Source: an uncultured Polaribacter sp. | GTDB lineage: Bacteria; Bacteroidota; Bacteroidia; Flavobacteriales; Flavobacteriaceae | NCBI RefSeq assembly: GCF_947501385.1 | Contig: NZ_CANMVP010000004.1 | Span: 62,001 to 126,000, forward strand | Length of the DNA stretch: 64,000 nt | Reading direction: 5' to 3' | Part shown: positions 53,666-63,575 of the stretch, in pieces | Layout: each line of letters opens with the position of its first letter | How positions within the stretch are numbered: the first letter of the stretch is position 1 | The notes under the pieces: generated by a model | Databases searched by the model: none | Told to the model about the DNA's origin: nothing | The model's input: the letters and a program-made list of their open reading frames with translations, nothing else | Made by a program: the position numbers and the translations under genes

Positions 53666-55393
53666 TTACCAACCTGGGTTTTGGGTTAAGTTGGGGTTCA
53701 AACTTAATTCATCTAAAGGAATAGGTAATAAATAAGCTCTTGTAGGGTCAAAATTATAATTGCCAATATCATTAAAAGGTAAAATATAACCTTCGGAGTC
53801 TAAATCTGCATTAGCTGGATCTAATTCAACATTTACAACACCATCATCATAATACGCTCCTCTAGGTTGATCTCCGTCGAATAAACTATGTGCTCTCCAT
53901 CTATATAAATCACTAGCTCTAAAACCTTCTGCAAGAAATTCTACAGAACGCTCTCTTCTTATTTCGTACAATATATCTGAAAGTGCATAACCATAATTTG
54001 GCCAATTTGGATCTGTAACAATTGCTCCAAGTACAATATTTGGCATTCCTACTCTAACTCTTAATAAATTTATTGATTTGTCTAAATCTCCTTGGCTAAT
54101 AGTCCCTAATTCTGCTTTTGCTTCTGCAAATATTAATAAAGCTTCTGCATAGCGCATAATAATTCTAGAAGTACTTCTTGTAAAATTATTAATATCTGCG
54201 TCTATATTTGGATTCCTATATTTTTGTGATTCATAGCCTGTATCTCCAGCATTGGCAGTGCTAAAATCTGGATTAGCCCATAAAACTTCTGAATTGTCTG
54301 TATTTTTAGTTAATAAGTCACCAGGAACCATTATAGAAGCCATTAATCTTGAATCTCTGTTATTTTCGATAGTATTTAAGTCTTGATCTCCAACATATAA
54401 TGGGCTTACCGCAGTAGGTAATCCATCAGAACACAAGTAGCTACGAATGGCAAACCTAGTGTAAGCACATCTATTTGGCCAAGAAAGTTGTAACACGTTA
54501 TTAATATCTAGACCTATATCGTTATAATCTCTCCAAAGTATCACCTCACTATTGCCACTTAAACCTATTTGTATAAACAAATCTCCATAATCAGGACTTA
54601 GAGAAAAAATACCACTATCTATAATATCTTCAGAAGTATCTGCAGCAATTTGTAGAAAAGAAGATCCATCAGAATCAGTAACACCAAAAACAGTTCCAGC
54701 ATGATATTTTTCCCAAGTACCTTCAAATAGTGCTACTCTTGCTTTGAGTAGTTGAGCAGCTTCTTTGCTAATTCTTGGTCCAGCATCAGGGGTATTTGGA
54801 AAAGATTGGAGTAAAGATATTGCTTTGTCTAAATCTGAAAGAATAAAATTAGCGACATCACTTCTTGGGTCTCTAGCTTTAAATACCAGCTCTTCATCAT
54901 TATTATCGAAATATCTATCTAAAATAGGCAGATCACCATGACTAATTAACATCTCAAAATAATAGTAGGCTCTAAAAAAATAGCCTTCACCAATGTAGTG
55001 ATTAATTTCCTCTTGCTCTTGTTCACTTTCAGCTTCTGCTTGGTCAGAGCGATCTAAAAACCAGTTTGTTTCTCTAATTTCATCCCATCTACCCCAATTA
55101 CCAGCAGAAGAAGTTGCAGGAACATTATAATTAGTGCCACTTAATCGTGCTGGTGCATTTTGACCAATAACCATATCTGTTCCAGTATCTGGTAAAGTGT
55201 TAAAGCCTACATTAAGTGATGCCCAACCAGGTAAAGTCTGATAAAAATCGTTAGCAGCTATTCGTAATTCTGCAGCGTTTTTGTAGAAATCTTCTGAATT
55301 AACTTCATCTAAAGGAGTTCTATTTAAAAAGTCTTCACATGACGATAAAACTATTATCGTACAAAGTATACTTATTTTTAATATATTTTTCAT
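53666..55393 (-). CDS. SusD/RagB-family lipoprotein (sulfatase locus)
   Basis: The 575-residue lipoprotein has lipid Cys19 (VLSSC) and begins CEDFLNRTPLDEVNSEDFYKN, the classic SusD start. The helical body (GEGYFFRAYYYFEMLISHGDLPILDRYFD) and the tail IRRERSVEFLAEGFRASDLYRWR with the end NPNLTQNPGW confirm the family. It is encoded 14 bases after the SusC and would bind the incoming glycan at the cell surface. The presence of a sulfatase next to it suggests a sulfated algal polysaccharide. Confidence 0.93.
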   Translation of the reverse strand: MKNILKISILCTIIVLSSCEDFLNRTPLDEVNSEDFYKNAAELRIAANDFYQTLPGWASLNVGFNTLPDTGTDMVIGQNAPARLSGTNYNVPATSSAGNWGRWDEIRETNWFLDRSDQAEAESEQEQEEINHYIGEGYFFRAYYYFEMLISHGDLPILDRYFDNNDEELVFKARDPRSDVANFILSDLDKAISLLQSFPNTPDAGPRISKEAAQLLKARVALFEGTWEKYHAGTVFGVTDSDGSSFLQIAADTSEDIIDSGIFSLSPDYGDLFIQIGLSGNSEVILWRDYNDIGLDINNVLQLSWPNRCAYTRFAIRSYLCSDGLPTAVSPLYVGDQDLNTIENNRDSRLMASIMVPGDLLTKNTDNSEVLWANPDFSTANAGDTGYESQKYRNPNIDADINNFTRSTSRIIMRYAEALLIFAEAKAELGTISQGDLDKSINLLRVRVGMPNIVLGAIVTDPNWPNYGYALSDILYEIRRERSVEFLAEGFRASDLYRWRAHSLFDGDQPRGAYYDDGVVNVELDPANADLDSEGYILPFNDIGNYNFDPTRAYLLPIPLDELSLNPNLTQNPGW

Positions 55394-55407
55394 GATTTTT
55401 TGAATTT

Positions 55408-58400
55408 TTAAAATGAAACATTAAGTCCCCAAGAAATTATCTTAGATAAAGGATATGATTGTGCGCTACCTACTACCCCAGCAGTTACAACTTCTGGATC
55501 AAAAAACATTAGATCGCTAATAGTAAATAAATTTTCTCCTGTAAAAAAAAGTCTTAAGTTTGAAATATTGTATTTATTAGTGATATCCTTAGGAATAGTG
55601 TACCCAAATTGTAAGCTTTTCAATCTTGTATACGCACCATTTTGGATATAACGGTCTACAGCTCTTGCATAGTTTTTATTATTTCTTCCAGGATTTGCTG
55701 TATAAGGAGCAGGAAAATAAGCATCGGTATTAGGGCCTAACGGACTTGTTGTATCTTCAGGTCTAAAGTAATCTAAATGTTCTTCCCATACATTAATATG
55801 AAAGGGTCCTTGTGCAGGTCCTCTAAAACGTTGGTGGTTAGATAACAATACATCTCTTTTTCCAACACCTTGTACAAAAGCATTAAAATCTAAATTTTTG
55901 TAATTAAACCCAAATGTTATACCATATTGATAACGTGGAGTAGAGTTCCCTATAACACTAAAATCACCATTATCTCCTAGTTCTCCACTACCTTGATTAA
56001 TGACACCATCACCATTTAAATCTTTATATTTAGTATCTCCTGCGGAAAATGCCCAACCTGTAACTGCAGATTGATCTATAGGATGATTTGCTGCTTCTTC
56101 ATCAGTTAAAAACCATCCATCCCATTGGTATCCCCAAATTTCTCCTAAATCTCTACCAGCATATAAATTTGTACCAGCATTTCCTATAAAATTAGTATCA
56201 TTTGGATATTCAAGAACGGTTCTTTGATAGTCTCCTAATATAGCTCTTATATTATAAGAAAAATTTTCATTTATCTGTTGTCTCCAGTTTATCTCTAAAT
56301 CTATTCCTTGAACTCTTGTTATTCCTATGTTTGTCAAGGGAGCACTTGTACCCAATTGAGCAGGTAAATCGAAACCTGGAGCTATTGTGCCATCTGTATC
56401 AGAACGATACCAAGAAAAGCTAATACCAAGCTTGTTATTAAAAGCACTCATATCAAAACCAATATCTGTTTTCTTTGATACTTCCCATGATAAGTTTTCT
56501 GTAGTTAAAATTGGAGTTGGAGCTCTTAATTCTTGTGTCCCATCAAATAAAAATGTTGTAAGTTGGTTTACATCTAAACTTGAAATGTATCCATAAAGTC
56601 CACTTACATTTTGATTACCTGTCTCACCATAAGAACCTCTTAATTTAAACATATTAATATCTTCAAGAGGCCAAAATTCTTCTTTGGCAATATTCCATCC
56701 AGCTGAAAAGCTGGGAGTGAATTCGTTTCTTAAATCAGGTTCAAACCTAGAGGAATAATCCATTCTACCGCTAAATTCAAATAAATACTTTTCATTGTAG
56801 TTATATCTAAATCTACCAAAAACACCTTGTGTTGCCCAATGTGTTAAAGCATCATTTACTGTTTGGTTTTCTTGGTCTAAAGATGTACTTATAGATATAA
56901 AATTATCAGTAGCCAAATATGGAGCACTAGCACTTATTGAATGAAAATTACTTTCTTCACTTTGATAACCTGCCATTGCTTGAAAATTATGATCTCCAAA
57001 GGAAGCGTCATAAGTTGCAAAAATATTTGGTGAAAAATATTCATTGGTAATAAAAGACGGACTATAAGAGGTGTTTTCCTGAGTAATTCTATCAATAATA
57101 CCTGCAGGTCTTACCAATTGGCTCGATAAAATAATAATTTCTTGTAGATTATCATCTCTTCTGTAGTTAAATTGAGCGTCTATTTTTAAACCTTTAACAG
57201 GCTTAATTATTAACCTTGGTGAAATAACCAACTGGTTATTTTTTGTTTTAGCACGTTGAGAATCCCAAAAAGGATAATAGGAATGTTGAAGGAGTTCTTC
57301 GCCATAGATTGGATCGAATTGAGGTAATGTTGGTTTTAATTTTGAAAGTAAATCTAATACCCTAGATTTATTACCAGCTACACCGAAATTTGAAGTCTCT
57401 GTTGGAAAATCGCTATAGCTTTTTCTATATTTTGTAATTAATTCTATTTCTAACCAGTCTGTAGCTTTTGCGCCTATTTTTGAATCTAAGTTATATCTTT
57501 GAAAAGATTCATTACCAACAGCTAATAAACCACCTTCATCAAACGCTCCAGCAGATATATAATAATTTAATTTTTGCGTTCCTCCAGTAATACTAAAATC
57601 ATGCTTAGTTCTCTCTGCCCAATCCTTAAAAATGATTTCATCCCAGTTTGTAGCTCCAGTAGCATCAATCCCTATTGAAGAATAGCTCCAGTTTGTTCCT
57701 GCAGCATTTGCACTAATTGATGGAGCACTTCCAGGATTTTCCATATTTGCTAAAATATTTGCTAAGTCTGTTTCATCATGATAAGGATTTTGTCTGTTAT
57801 TTATTCTAGCGTCATTTACAGTATAGGCAAAATCTATAGGACTCGCACTTTTAGGCCATTTTGTAGGTTGAGAAAGGGAAAAATTATTACTATAATTTAC
57901 TCTCATCTTTCCATTCATACTTTTACCACTTTTTGTAGTAATCAAAATAGCGCCACCCGATGCTTGAGAACCATAAACTGCTGCAGCCGATGCATCTTTT
58001 AACACTGAAACAGATTCAATATCTTCTGGGTTTATATTATTTAAACTCATACGTATTCCGTCAACAAGTATTAATGGTCCATCGCTAGCAAGTCCTCCTG
58101 TTTCGGTACTCGCTAAATAACCACGTATATTAATGTTTGGAGCAGTCCCTGGCTCACCACCTGTAGAAGAATTGGTAATTACCAAACCTGGCACAGAACC
58201 TTGTAAAGACTGAATAGCATTTGCTGTAGGTCTGTTTTCAAAAATTTCTGAATTAATTACAGATACGGCAGCAGTTAAATTTACTTTTTTCTGAGTACCA
58301 TAACCAACCACAATAATTTCATCTAATTGGGTTGCATCTTCTTCTAAAGTAACAGTTAAATTTGTTTGAGTACCAACAACAACTTCTTCTGTCTTATATC

Positions 58401-58725
58401 CTAAATAGGAAAAGGTTAAAGTTGCATTTGCACCCACAGAAATGGTAAACTTACCATCAAAATCTGTTTGTTTTCCGTTAGTAGTTCCTTTTTCTAAGAC
58501 ACTTACTCCTGGCATCGGGCTTCCAGTATTGTCTATTACAGTCCCACTAATTTGTTTTTGTAGCATAGAATTATTTAATTCGAAGTTTACTGGAGAAGTA
58601 GCAGCATACTGGATGGAGTTGAATCCAGAACATATAAGTATCAAAAGAAAGATAAGATTTTTTGAAGTAAGATCTGTTTGCTTTTGTTTATGGCAGCAAC
58701 TAATTTTTTGTAGTTTAATTTTCAT
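55408..58725 (-). CDS. SusC/RagA-family TonB-dependent transporter (sulfatase locus)
   Basis: The 1105-residue protein has an N-terminal signal region (NLIFLLILICSGFN). A carboxypeptidase-like domain (ISGTVIDNTGSPMPGVSVLEKGTTNGKQTDFDGKFTI) and the SusC hallmark DEIIVVGYGTQKKVNLTAAVSVI follow. Plug and barrel then run to an end in ISWGLNVSF. It has no STN domain, so it signals by a different route than the 40-kb SusC. The upstream region holds no TAnnTTTG box in the right direction that I can see. Control by the nearby LytTR system is possible but unproved. The gap from its start to the nagB remnant is AT-rich with nothing I can support. Confidence 0.93.
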   Translation of the reverse strand: MKIKLQKISCCHKQKQTDLTSKNLIFLLILICSGFNSIQYAATSPVNFELNNSMLQKQISGTVIDNTGSPMPGVSVLEKGTTNGKQTDFDGKFTISVGANATLTFSYLGYKTEEVVVGTQTNLTVTLEEDATQLDEIIVVGYGTQKKVNLTAAVSVINSEIFENRPTANAIQSLQGSVPGLVITNSSTGGEPGTAPNINIRGYLASTETGGLASDGPLILVDGIRMSLNNINPEDIESVSVLKDASAAAVYGSQASGGAILITTKSGKSMNGKMRVNYSNNFSLSQPTKWPKSASPIDFAYTVNDARINNRQNPYHDETDLANILANMENPGSAPSISANAAGTNWSYSSIGIDATGATNWDEIIFKDWAERTKHDFSITGGTQKLNYYISAGAFDEGGLLAVGNESFQRYNLDSKIGAKATDWLEIELITKYRKSYSDFPTETSNFGVAGNKSRVLDLLSKLKPTLPQFDPIYGEELLQHSYYPFWDSQRAKTKNNQLVISPRLIIKPVKGLKIDAQFNYRRDDNLQEIIILSSQLVRPAGIIDRITQENTSYSPSFITNEYFSPNIFATYDASFGDHNFQAMAGYQSEESNFHSISASAPYLATDNFISISTSLDQENQTVNDALTHWATQGVFGRFRYNYNEKYLFEFSGRMDYSSRFEPDLRNEFTPSFSAGWNIAKEEFWPLEDINMFKLRGSYGETGNQNVSGLYGYISSLDVNQLTTFLFDGTQELRAPTPILTTENLSWEVSKKTDIGFDMSAFNNKLGISFSWYRSDTDGTIAPGFDLPAQLGTSAPLTNIGITRVQGIDLEINWRQQINENFSYNIRAILGDYQRTVLEYPNDTNFIGNAGTNLYAGRDLGEIWGYQWDGWFLTDEEAANHPIDQSAVTGWAFSAGDTKYKDLNGDGVINQGSGELGDNGDFSVIGNSTPRYQYGITFGFNYKNLDFNAFVQGVGKRDVLLSNHQRFRGPAQGPFHINVWEEHLDYFRPEDTTSPLGPNTDAYFPAPYTANPGRNNKNYARAVDRYIQNGAYTRLKSLQFGYTIPKDITNKYNISNLRLFFTGENLFTISDLMFFDPEVVTAGVVGSAQSYPLSKIISWGLNVSF

Positions 58726-59071
58726 AATAGATAAATTATAATCATTTATATTAATTAATTTTATGATAGGAAAACCCTATTTTTGGCTGTTTAAAATCAT
58801 TTATTGTAGTAGTTTTAGCATCATAAATTTATGGTTTTATCATCATTAATATGTTGCCCACTTTTATGTTACAATGAATTAACAATTATTTAAACTTAGA
58901 AATTTCTTTTTCTAAGGAATTAAAAATTTCGACGAACAACTGCCCAACTTCGATAGAAATGATAAAATTGCATTAATTTGATTAGTAGTGCTATAACTAT
59001 AAATAAAATTTATTTGAAAAGTTAGTGTATATTCATAACTATGAATATGTACTATTAAAATCATACGATAC

Positions 59072-59351
59072 AGCATCTTTTTTATCTACTGTTACTTTAT
59101 GGATGAGCATTTTAACCACGTAGACATTTCTTTAGAAAATATAAATATTCCTGATGGAAGTGGAAGCGTAAATATTGAGGAGCTGCTTGATTACTGTTTT
59201 ACATTACAAGCATACCATTAAAGAACTAGAAGGTTTAGATTTTCAACTGTTAGGTATTGGTTGAATAGGGATATATTGATTTTAATGAACCTACTTCTCA
59301 TTTTAATTCAACTACAAATGAACAGAATTAGTGTAAACTAATTATGTTGGC
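59072..59351 (+). pseudogene. Decayed glucosamine-6-phosphate deaminase (nagB-like) remnant
   Basis: Three fragments in shifting plus-strand frames line up with the first domain of NagB. FMDEHFNHVDISLENINIPDG corresponds to FMQEQLFHHIDILPENCYVPDG of the intact protein. TIKELEGLDFQLLGIG corresponds to KIEALGGIDLQILGIG, and YIDFNEPTSHFNSTTNEQ to HIGFNESGSLQNSKTRLV. At least one frameshift near 59215 and several stops interrupt it. It has neither the start nor the C-terminal half. It lies between the SusC and LytTR genes and shows that a second nagB gene once lay here. Homology was recognised by eye. Confidence 0.7.
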
Positions 59352-59390
59352 ATATAGTCCTTTAAACGTTATCCCTTTTAAAGTAAGTAA

Positions 59391-60101
59391 TTAGATAGAA
59401 GAGTTTAAAATTTTATGTTTTACACTTTCTATATACGACCTGCCTATAACGTATCTAAGGCCTTCAATTTCTACACTATTTCCCTCAACAGCATCAATTT
59501 TATTAATAGCAATGGTATACGATCTGTGAATTCTGATAAAATTATGAGAAGGCAATAAATTGGTAAAGTCAGATAATGTGCTATGAATGATGTATTTACC
59601 TGTTGTTGTGTTTATTTTTAAATAATCTTTCAGAGATTCTACGGTTAGAATTTCATCCAAAAAAATTTTCTTCATTTTTTTCTTATCAATTTTTACAAAA
59701 AGATAAGGCCTGTCGTTTGTTTTGTCAAGAACGGTACTAGAACCGTCTAATCGTTTGCTAATTTTATTTACAGCCTTTACAAACCTTGGAAACTCTATTG
59801 GTTTCACCAAATAATCTAACACATCTAACTCATATGTTTCTAACGCAAAGTCACTATAGGCACTTGTAATAATAATTAAAGGAGGATTTTCTAAACTTTT
59901 TATAAAATTAATACCGTCTAAAACAGGCATGTTAATGTCTAAAAAAATAACATCTACACTCGTGTTTTTTAAAAAATTCAAGCCATCTATAGCATTGTCA
60001 AAAGTATTGACAACTTCAAAACTATCTAATTGTTGTAAGTAGTTTTTAATAATATTGATTGCTAAAGGCTCATCATCTATAATTAAACATTGTACGCTCA
60101 T
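59391..60101 (-). CDS. LytTR-family response regulator
   Basis: The 236-residue protein has a receiver domain (residues 1-120; LIIDDEPLA, phospho-acceptor Asp55 in VIFLDINMPVLDG, IITSAYSDFALETYELDVLDYLVKP). A LytTR DNA-binding domain follows (about 135-236; LFVKIDKKKMKKIFLDEILTVESLKDYLKINTTTGKYIIHSTLSDF...FIRIHRSYTIAINKI). It is 24 bases after the histidine kinase gene. It most likely regulates neighbouring genes such as the divergent GH92 gene. LytTR sites are imperfect direct repeats, and I did not identify one here. Confidence 0.92.
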   Translation of the reverse strand: MSVQCLIIDDEPLAINIIKNYLQQLDSFEVVNTFDNAIDGLNFLKNTSVDVIFLDINMPVLDGINFIKSLENPPLIIITSAYSDFALETYELDVLDYLVKPIEFPRFVKAVNKISKRLDGSSTVLDKTNDRPYLFVKIDKKKMKKIFLDEILTVESLKDYLKINTTTGKYIIHSTLSDFTNLLPSHNFIRIHRSYTIAINKIDAVEGNSVEIEGLRYVIGRSYIESVKHKILNSSI

Positions 60102-60125
60102 AACTAAATTCTATAAATTTTAAAA

Positions 60126-61181
60126 CTATACTTTAATTCGTAATCTTACTATAAATTTATTATTGTCTGTATGTATTCTAAGTTTATACTCATGTTCTTT
60201 ATACCCTAAAGCTAATCTTTTTTTTACATTTTCTAATCCGATACCACTAGATTTGTTTAAATAATTATCATGAATCGTTATTTTAGGCATAGGATTAGAG
60301 ATGGTAAAAAATAAAAATCCTTTTCTGATAGATAAATCGATATCAATTTTTATATTTCCTATATTTTTTTTCACCCCATGTTTAAAAGCATTTTCTATAA
60401 AAGACAATAATAAAATAGGCGCAATTTCTTTATCTTGTATGTCTCCAGAAATAGACATATTTACTTCTAGGTCTTCATTATGTCTTACTTTTTCTAACTC
60501 TAAATAATTTTGAATACATAAGATTTCATTCTCTAAAGATTGTCTTCTGCCTTTTGTTTCATACAAAAGATAACGCATCAACTCAGAAAGTTTTAAAATT
60601 ATTTTTGGTGTTTTTTTTGATTGTTCTACAGCTAAAGAGTAAATGTTATTTAAGGTGTTAAAGAAGAAATGCGGGGAAATTTGAGTTTTAAGAAATAATA
60701 ATTCTGTTTCTAATTGAGCTTTTTCTAGATTGGCTACCCGTTGATGCTCTTTCAAAAAATCTAAGGTGATTTTTATGGCAGTAACAAAAGTAACCACATA
60801 CAATTCGCCAAAAAACATCTCTACTACATAGTTAAGTGTTAAATTACTGGTGGGTTCTGGACCTTCTGGCCAAACATTTTGGCTTACCAAATAGTACGTA
60901 AGATTAAATTTGGCAACTACCATCAAAAGAATAGCAATCAAAATAAACAAAATATATTTAAGGTACTTTTTTCTAAAAACAAACCTTGGCATTAACACAT
61001 AGATATTGAGATAGCACAATATCATGTGAATTGGAAAGCCAATTAAATTGGTAATTAAAGAATACAAATAATCATCAAAATAACTACCCCATCGCAACGT
61101 ATTTAATGTAAAATAAGTAGCCCAAAACAACAGATGATGTTTTAAAGACATTTTATAAATTTGGTTAGAAATAACTTTCAT
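60126..61181 (-). CDS. LytS-type sensor histidine kinase
   Basis: The 351-residue protein has about four membrane segments in residues 13-140. A coiled linker (EHQRVANLEKAQLETELLFLK) and the phospho-acceptor segment QISPHFFFNTLNNIYSLA with His171 follow. The C-terminal ATPase region has NAFKHGVKK and SGIGLENVKKRL. It partners the LytTR regulator encoded next to it. The absence of a large extracellular domain suggests sensing within the membrane or through another protein. It is divergent from the GH92 gene, separated by 123 bases that must hold both promoters. Confidence 0.92.
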   Translation of the reverse strand: MKVISNQIYKMSLKHHLLFWATYFTLNTLRWGSYFDDYLYSLITNLIGFPIHMILCYLNIYVLMPRFVFRKKYLKYILFILIAILLMVVAKFNLTYYLVSQNVWPEGPEPTSNLTLNYVVEMFFGELYVVTFVTAIKITLDFLKEHQRVANLEKAQLETELLFLKTQISPHFFFNTLNNIYSLAVEQSKKTPKIILKLSELMRYLLYETKGRRQSLENEILCIQNYLELEKVRHNEDLEVNMSISGDIQDKEIAPILLLSFIENAFKHGVKKNIGNIKIDIDLSIRKGFLFFTISNPMPKITIHDNYLNKSSGIGLENVKKRLALGYKEHEYKLRIHTDNNKFIVRLRIKV

Positions 61182-61237
61182 TGTACTGTAAAATTGAATC
61201 TTTTTTGGTGTTTAACCTCGTTTAGGTGTTATCTGTC

Positions 61238-61245
61238 TAAATTTG
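61238..61245 (+). promoter_or_regulatory. Probable -7 promoter box of the GH92 gene (TAAATTTG)
   Basis: TAAATTTG fits TAnnTTTG and lies about 60 bases upstream of the GH92 start at 61305. A clear -33 TTTG at the usual distance is not found, the nearest being at 61204-61207, 30 bases away. Confidence 0.45.
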
Positions 61246-61304
61246 TTTTCAATCTATTTAAAATTATGAACTTTTATACAGACGATATGTTTCACAATGT
61301 TTAC

Positions 61305-63575
61305 ATGAAAAGAAATTACCTCTTACTTTTATTGTCAATCACTATTATAAGTTGTAATAATAGTAAAAAAACTTTTAATACTTTAAATAGTAGTATTAGT
61401 TTCACAAAATACGTAGACCCTTTTATAGGCACAGGAGGTCACGGGCATACCTATCCAGGCGCTACAGTTCCTTTTGGTATGTTGCAAGTGAGCCCAGTAA
61501 ATGGTATGAATGGTTGGGACTGGTGTTCTGGCTATCACTATTCAGATAGTATTATTACTGGTTTTAGTCACTTAAGCTTGAGCGGCACAGGTATTGGCGA
61601 TTTGGCAGATATCTTATGTATGCCCATTAATAAAGAAGTAGACATCACGTTAACGCCAAAATCTAGAGATTCATTAGCATATACATCATCTTACAGTCAT
61701 GACAATGAAAGCGCCTCTCCTGGTTATTATCAGGTGTATTTAGATGATCATAACGTAAATGTTGAATTAACGACCAAATTAAGAACAGTATATCATAAAT
61801 ATACCTTCAAAAAAAATGAGACCCAATCTGTAGTGATCGATTTAGGCTTTGGAATCAATTGGGATAAAGCAGTGGAAACATTTATTTCAGTTGATGATGA
61901 TCATAGTATAAGTGGTTATAGATTTAGTAAAGGTTGGGCAAGAAATCAAAAAGTATTTTTTACAGCCAAATTTTCAAAACCTATTGTGAAGCATAATTTA
62001 GTTTCAGACGGTAAAATTATTGAAGGAAATATCTCAAAAGGGATAAAAACAGCTACGCAATTATTTTTTAAAAATAATGAAAATTCCATTTTAGAAGCAA
62101 AAGTGGCATTGTCATCTGTAAGTATAGAAAACGCAAAAGACAATTTAGAAAAAGGGAATTTTACTTTTGAAGAGGTAAAAAAGGAAGCCAATAGTATTTG
62201 GAATGAAGCGTTATCTAAGATCGAAGTGGATACGGCTACAGATTCTTTAAAAACAATTTTTTATACCGCTTTATACCATTCTCAATTAGCACCAGTTACA
62301 TTTAGTGATAAAAATGGACAATTTAGAAAAGAAAATGATAGCATTATTACTGCTAAAAATTATACTGCCTATTCTACACTATCATTGTGGGATACATTTC
62401 GTGCAGAACATCCTTTGTTAACTTTAGTTGCTCCAGAAAAAGTGTCTGATATGGTACGTACGATGCTAGAATATTACCAACCTAAAAAGATTTTACCAGT
62501 TTGGTCCTTGTATGGCAATGAGACCAATACCATGACAGGATACCATTCTATTCCTGTAATTGTGGAAGCCTATTTAAAAGGAATCAAGGGTTTTGATGCT
62601 GAAGAAGCTTATAAAGCGATGAAAACAACCATGATGCAAGATGAGCGCGGTTTAGATCATTATAAAAAATACGGCTTTATTCCTTATCATTTATTAGACG
62701 AATCTGTGACCATTACTCTAGAATATGCGTATGATGATTGGTGTGTTGCGCAAATGGCAAAAGCTTTGGGCAAGGAAAATGACTATGAATTTTTCTTACA
62801 TCGTTCTAAAGCATATCAATTTTTATTTGATAAAAAAACGGGTTTTATGCGTGGAAAATCTCAAGATGCAACATCTTGGAACGAACCTTTTGATCCGAAG
62901 TATTCAAACCATAGAGAACATACAGATTATACAGAAGGGAATGCCTGGCAACACAGTTGGTTTGTGCCACATGCCGTAAAAGATCTAGCAAAACTTCATG
63001 GCTCTAATGAGATTTTTACAAACAGATTAGAACAGTTATTTACAGAAAGTTCAGAAATTACGGGAACAAATGCATCTGCAGATATTTCTGGTTTAATTGG
63101 ACAGTATGCACATGGCAATGAACCTAGCCATCACATAGCGTATTTATTTAATCATGCTAATAAACCTTGGAGAACACAATATTGGGCTCGGCATATTCTA
63201 GACACCCAATACAATACCACTCCCAATGGATTAAGCGGTAATGAAGATTGTGGGCAAATGAGTGCATGGTATGTTTTTAGTGCTATAGGCTTTTATCCTA
63301 TGAATCCAGCATCTACAAACTATGAAATTGGAAGTCCGATTTTTGAAAAATCAACAATTAAAATTTCCAAAAATGTCTCATTTGTAATTGAAGCAGAAAA
63401 CGTTTCATCAGACAATAAATACATTCAATCTGCAAGCTTAAACGGACTACCATTTCATCAAACAACTATTGCTCAAAAAACCATTGTAGAAGGCGGAAAA
63501 TTGCATTTTGTGATGGGGAACCTACCGAATAAAAATTGGGCAACTAACAGCCACAAACCAATAACCACAAACTAA
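61305..63575 (+). CDS. GH92 alpha-mannosidase lipoprotein
   Basis: The start is placed at the ATG at 61305, because it alone gives a signal peptide with lipobox IISC (Cys17). The upstream in-frame opening would use TTG and overlap the kinase gene. The 756-residue protein has GH92 signatures KYVDPFIGTGGHGHTYPGATVPFGM, GYHYSDSIITGFSHLSLSGTGIGDLADI, YTEGNAWQHSWF (Glu544, probable catalytic residue region) and GLSGNEDCGQMSAWYVFSAIGFYP. The family cleaves alpha-mannose from glycans such as N-glycans or yeast-type mannan using calcium. It differs in linkage from the beta-mannan locus. It is expressed divergently from the LytTR system and is followed directly by a symporter gene. Confidence 0.93.
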   Translation: MKRNYLLLLLSITIISCNNSKKTFNTLNSSISFTKYVDPFIGTGGHGHTYPGATVPFGMLQVSPVNGMNGWDWCSGYHYSDSIITGFSHLSLSGTGIGDLADILCMPINKEVDITLTPKSRDSLAYTSSYSHDNESASPGYYQVYLDDHNVNVELTTKLRTVYHKYTFKKNETQSVVIDLGFGINWDKAVETFISVDDDHSISGYRFSKGWARNQKVFFTAKFSKPIVKHNLVSDGKIIEGNISKGIKTATQLFFKNNENSILEAKVALSSVSIENAKDNLEKGNFTFEEVKKEANSIWNEALSKIEVDTATDSLKTIFYTALYHSQLAPVTFSDKNGQFRKENDSIITAKNYTAYSTLSLWDTFRAEHPLLTLVAPEKVSDMVRTMLEYYQPKKILPVWSLYGNETNTMTGYHSIPVIVEAYLKGIKGFDAEEAYKAMKTTMMQDERGLDHYKKYGFIPYHLLDESVTITLEYAYDDWCVAQMAKALGKENDYEFFLHRSKAYQFLFDKKTGFMRGKSQDATSWNEPFDPKYSNHREHTDYTEGNAWQHSWFVPHAVKDLAKLHGSNEIFTNRLEQLFTESSEITGTNASADISGLIGQYAHGNEPSHHIAYLFNHANKPWRTQYWARHILDTQYNTTPNGLSGNEDCGQMSAWYVFSAIGFYPMNPASTNYEIGSPIFEKSTIKISKNVSFVIEAENVSSDNKYIQSASLNGLPFHQTTIAQKTIVEGGKLHFVMGNLPNKNWATNSHKPITTN

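Noticed and set aside
61161..61304. N-terminal extension of the GH92 frame from a TTG
   Set aside because: It would overlap the histidine kinase gene and put 48 residues before the lipoprotein signal; the ATG at 61305 gives a normal lipobox.
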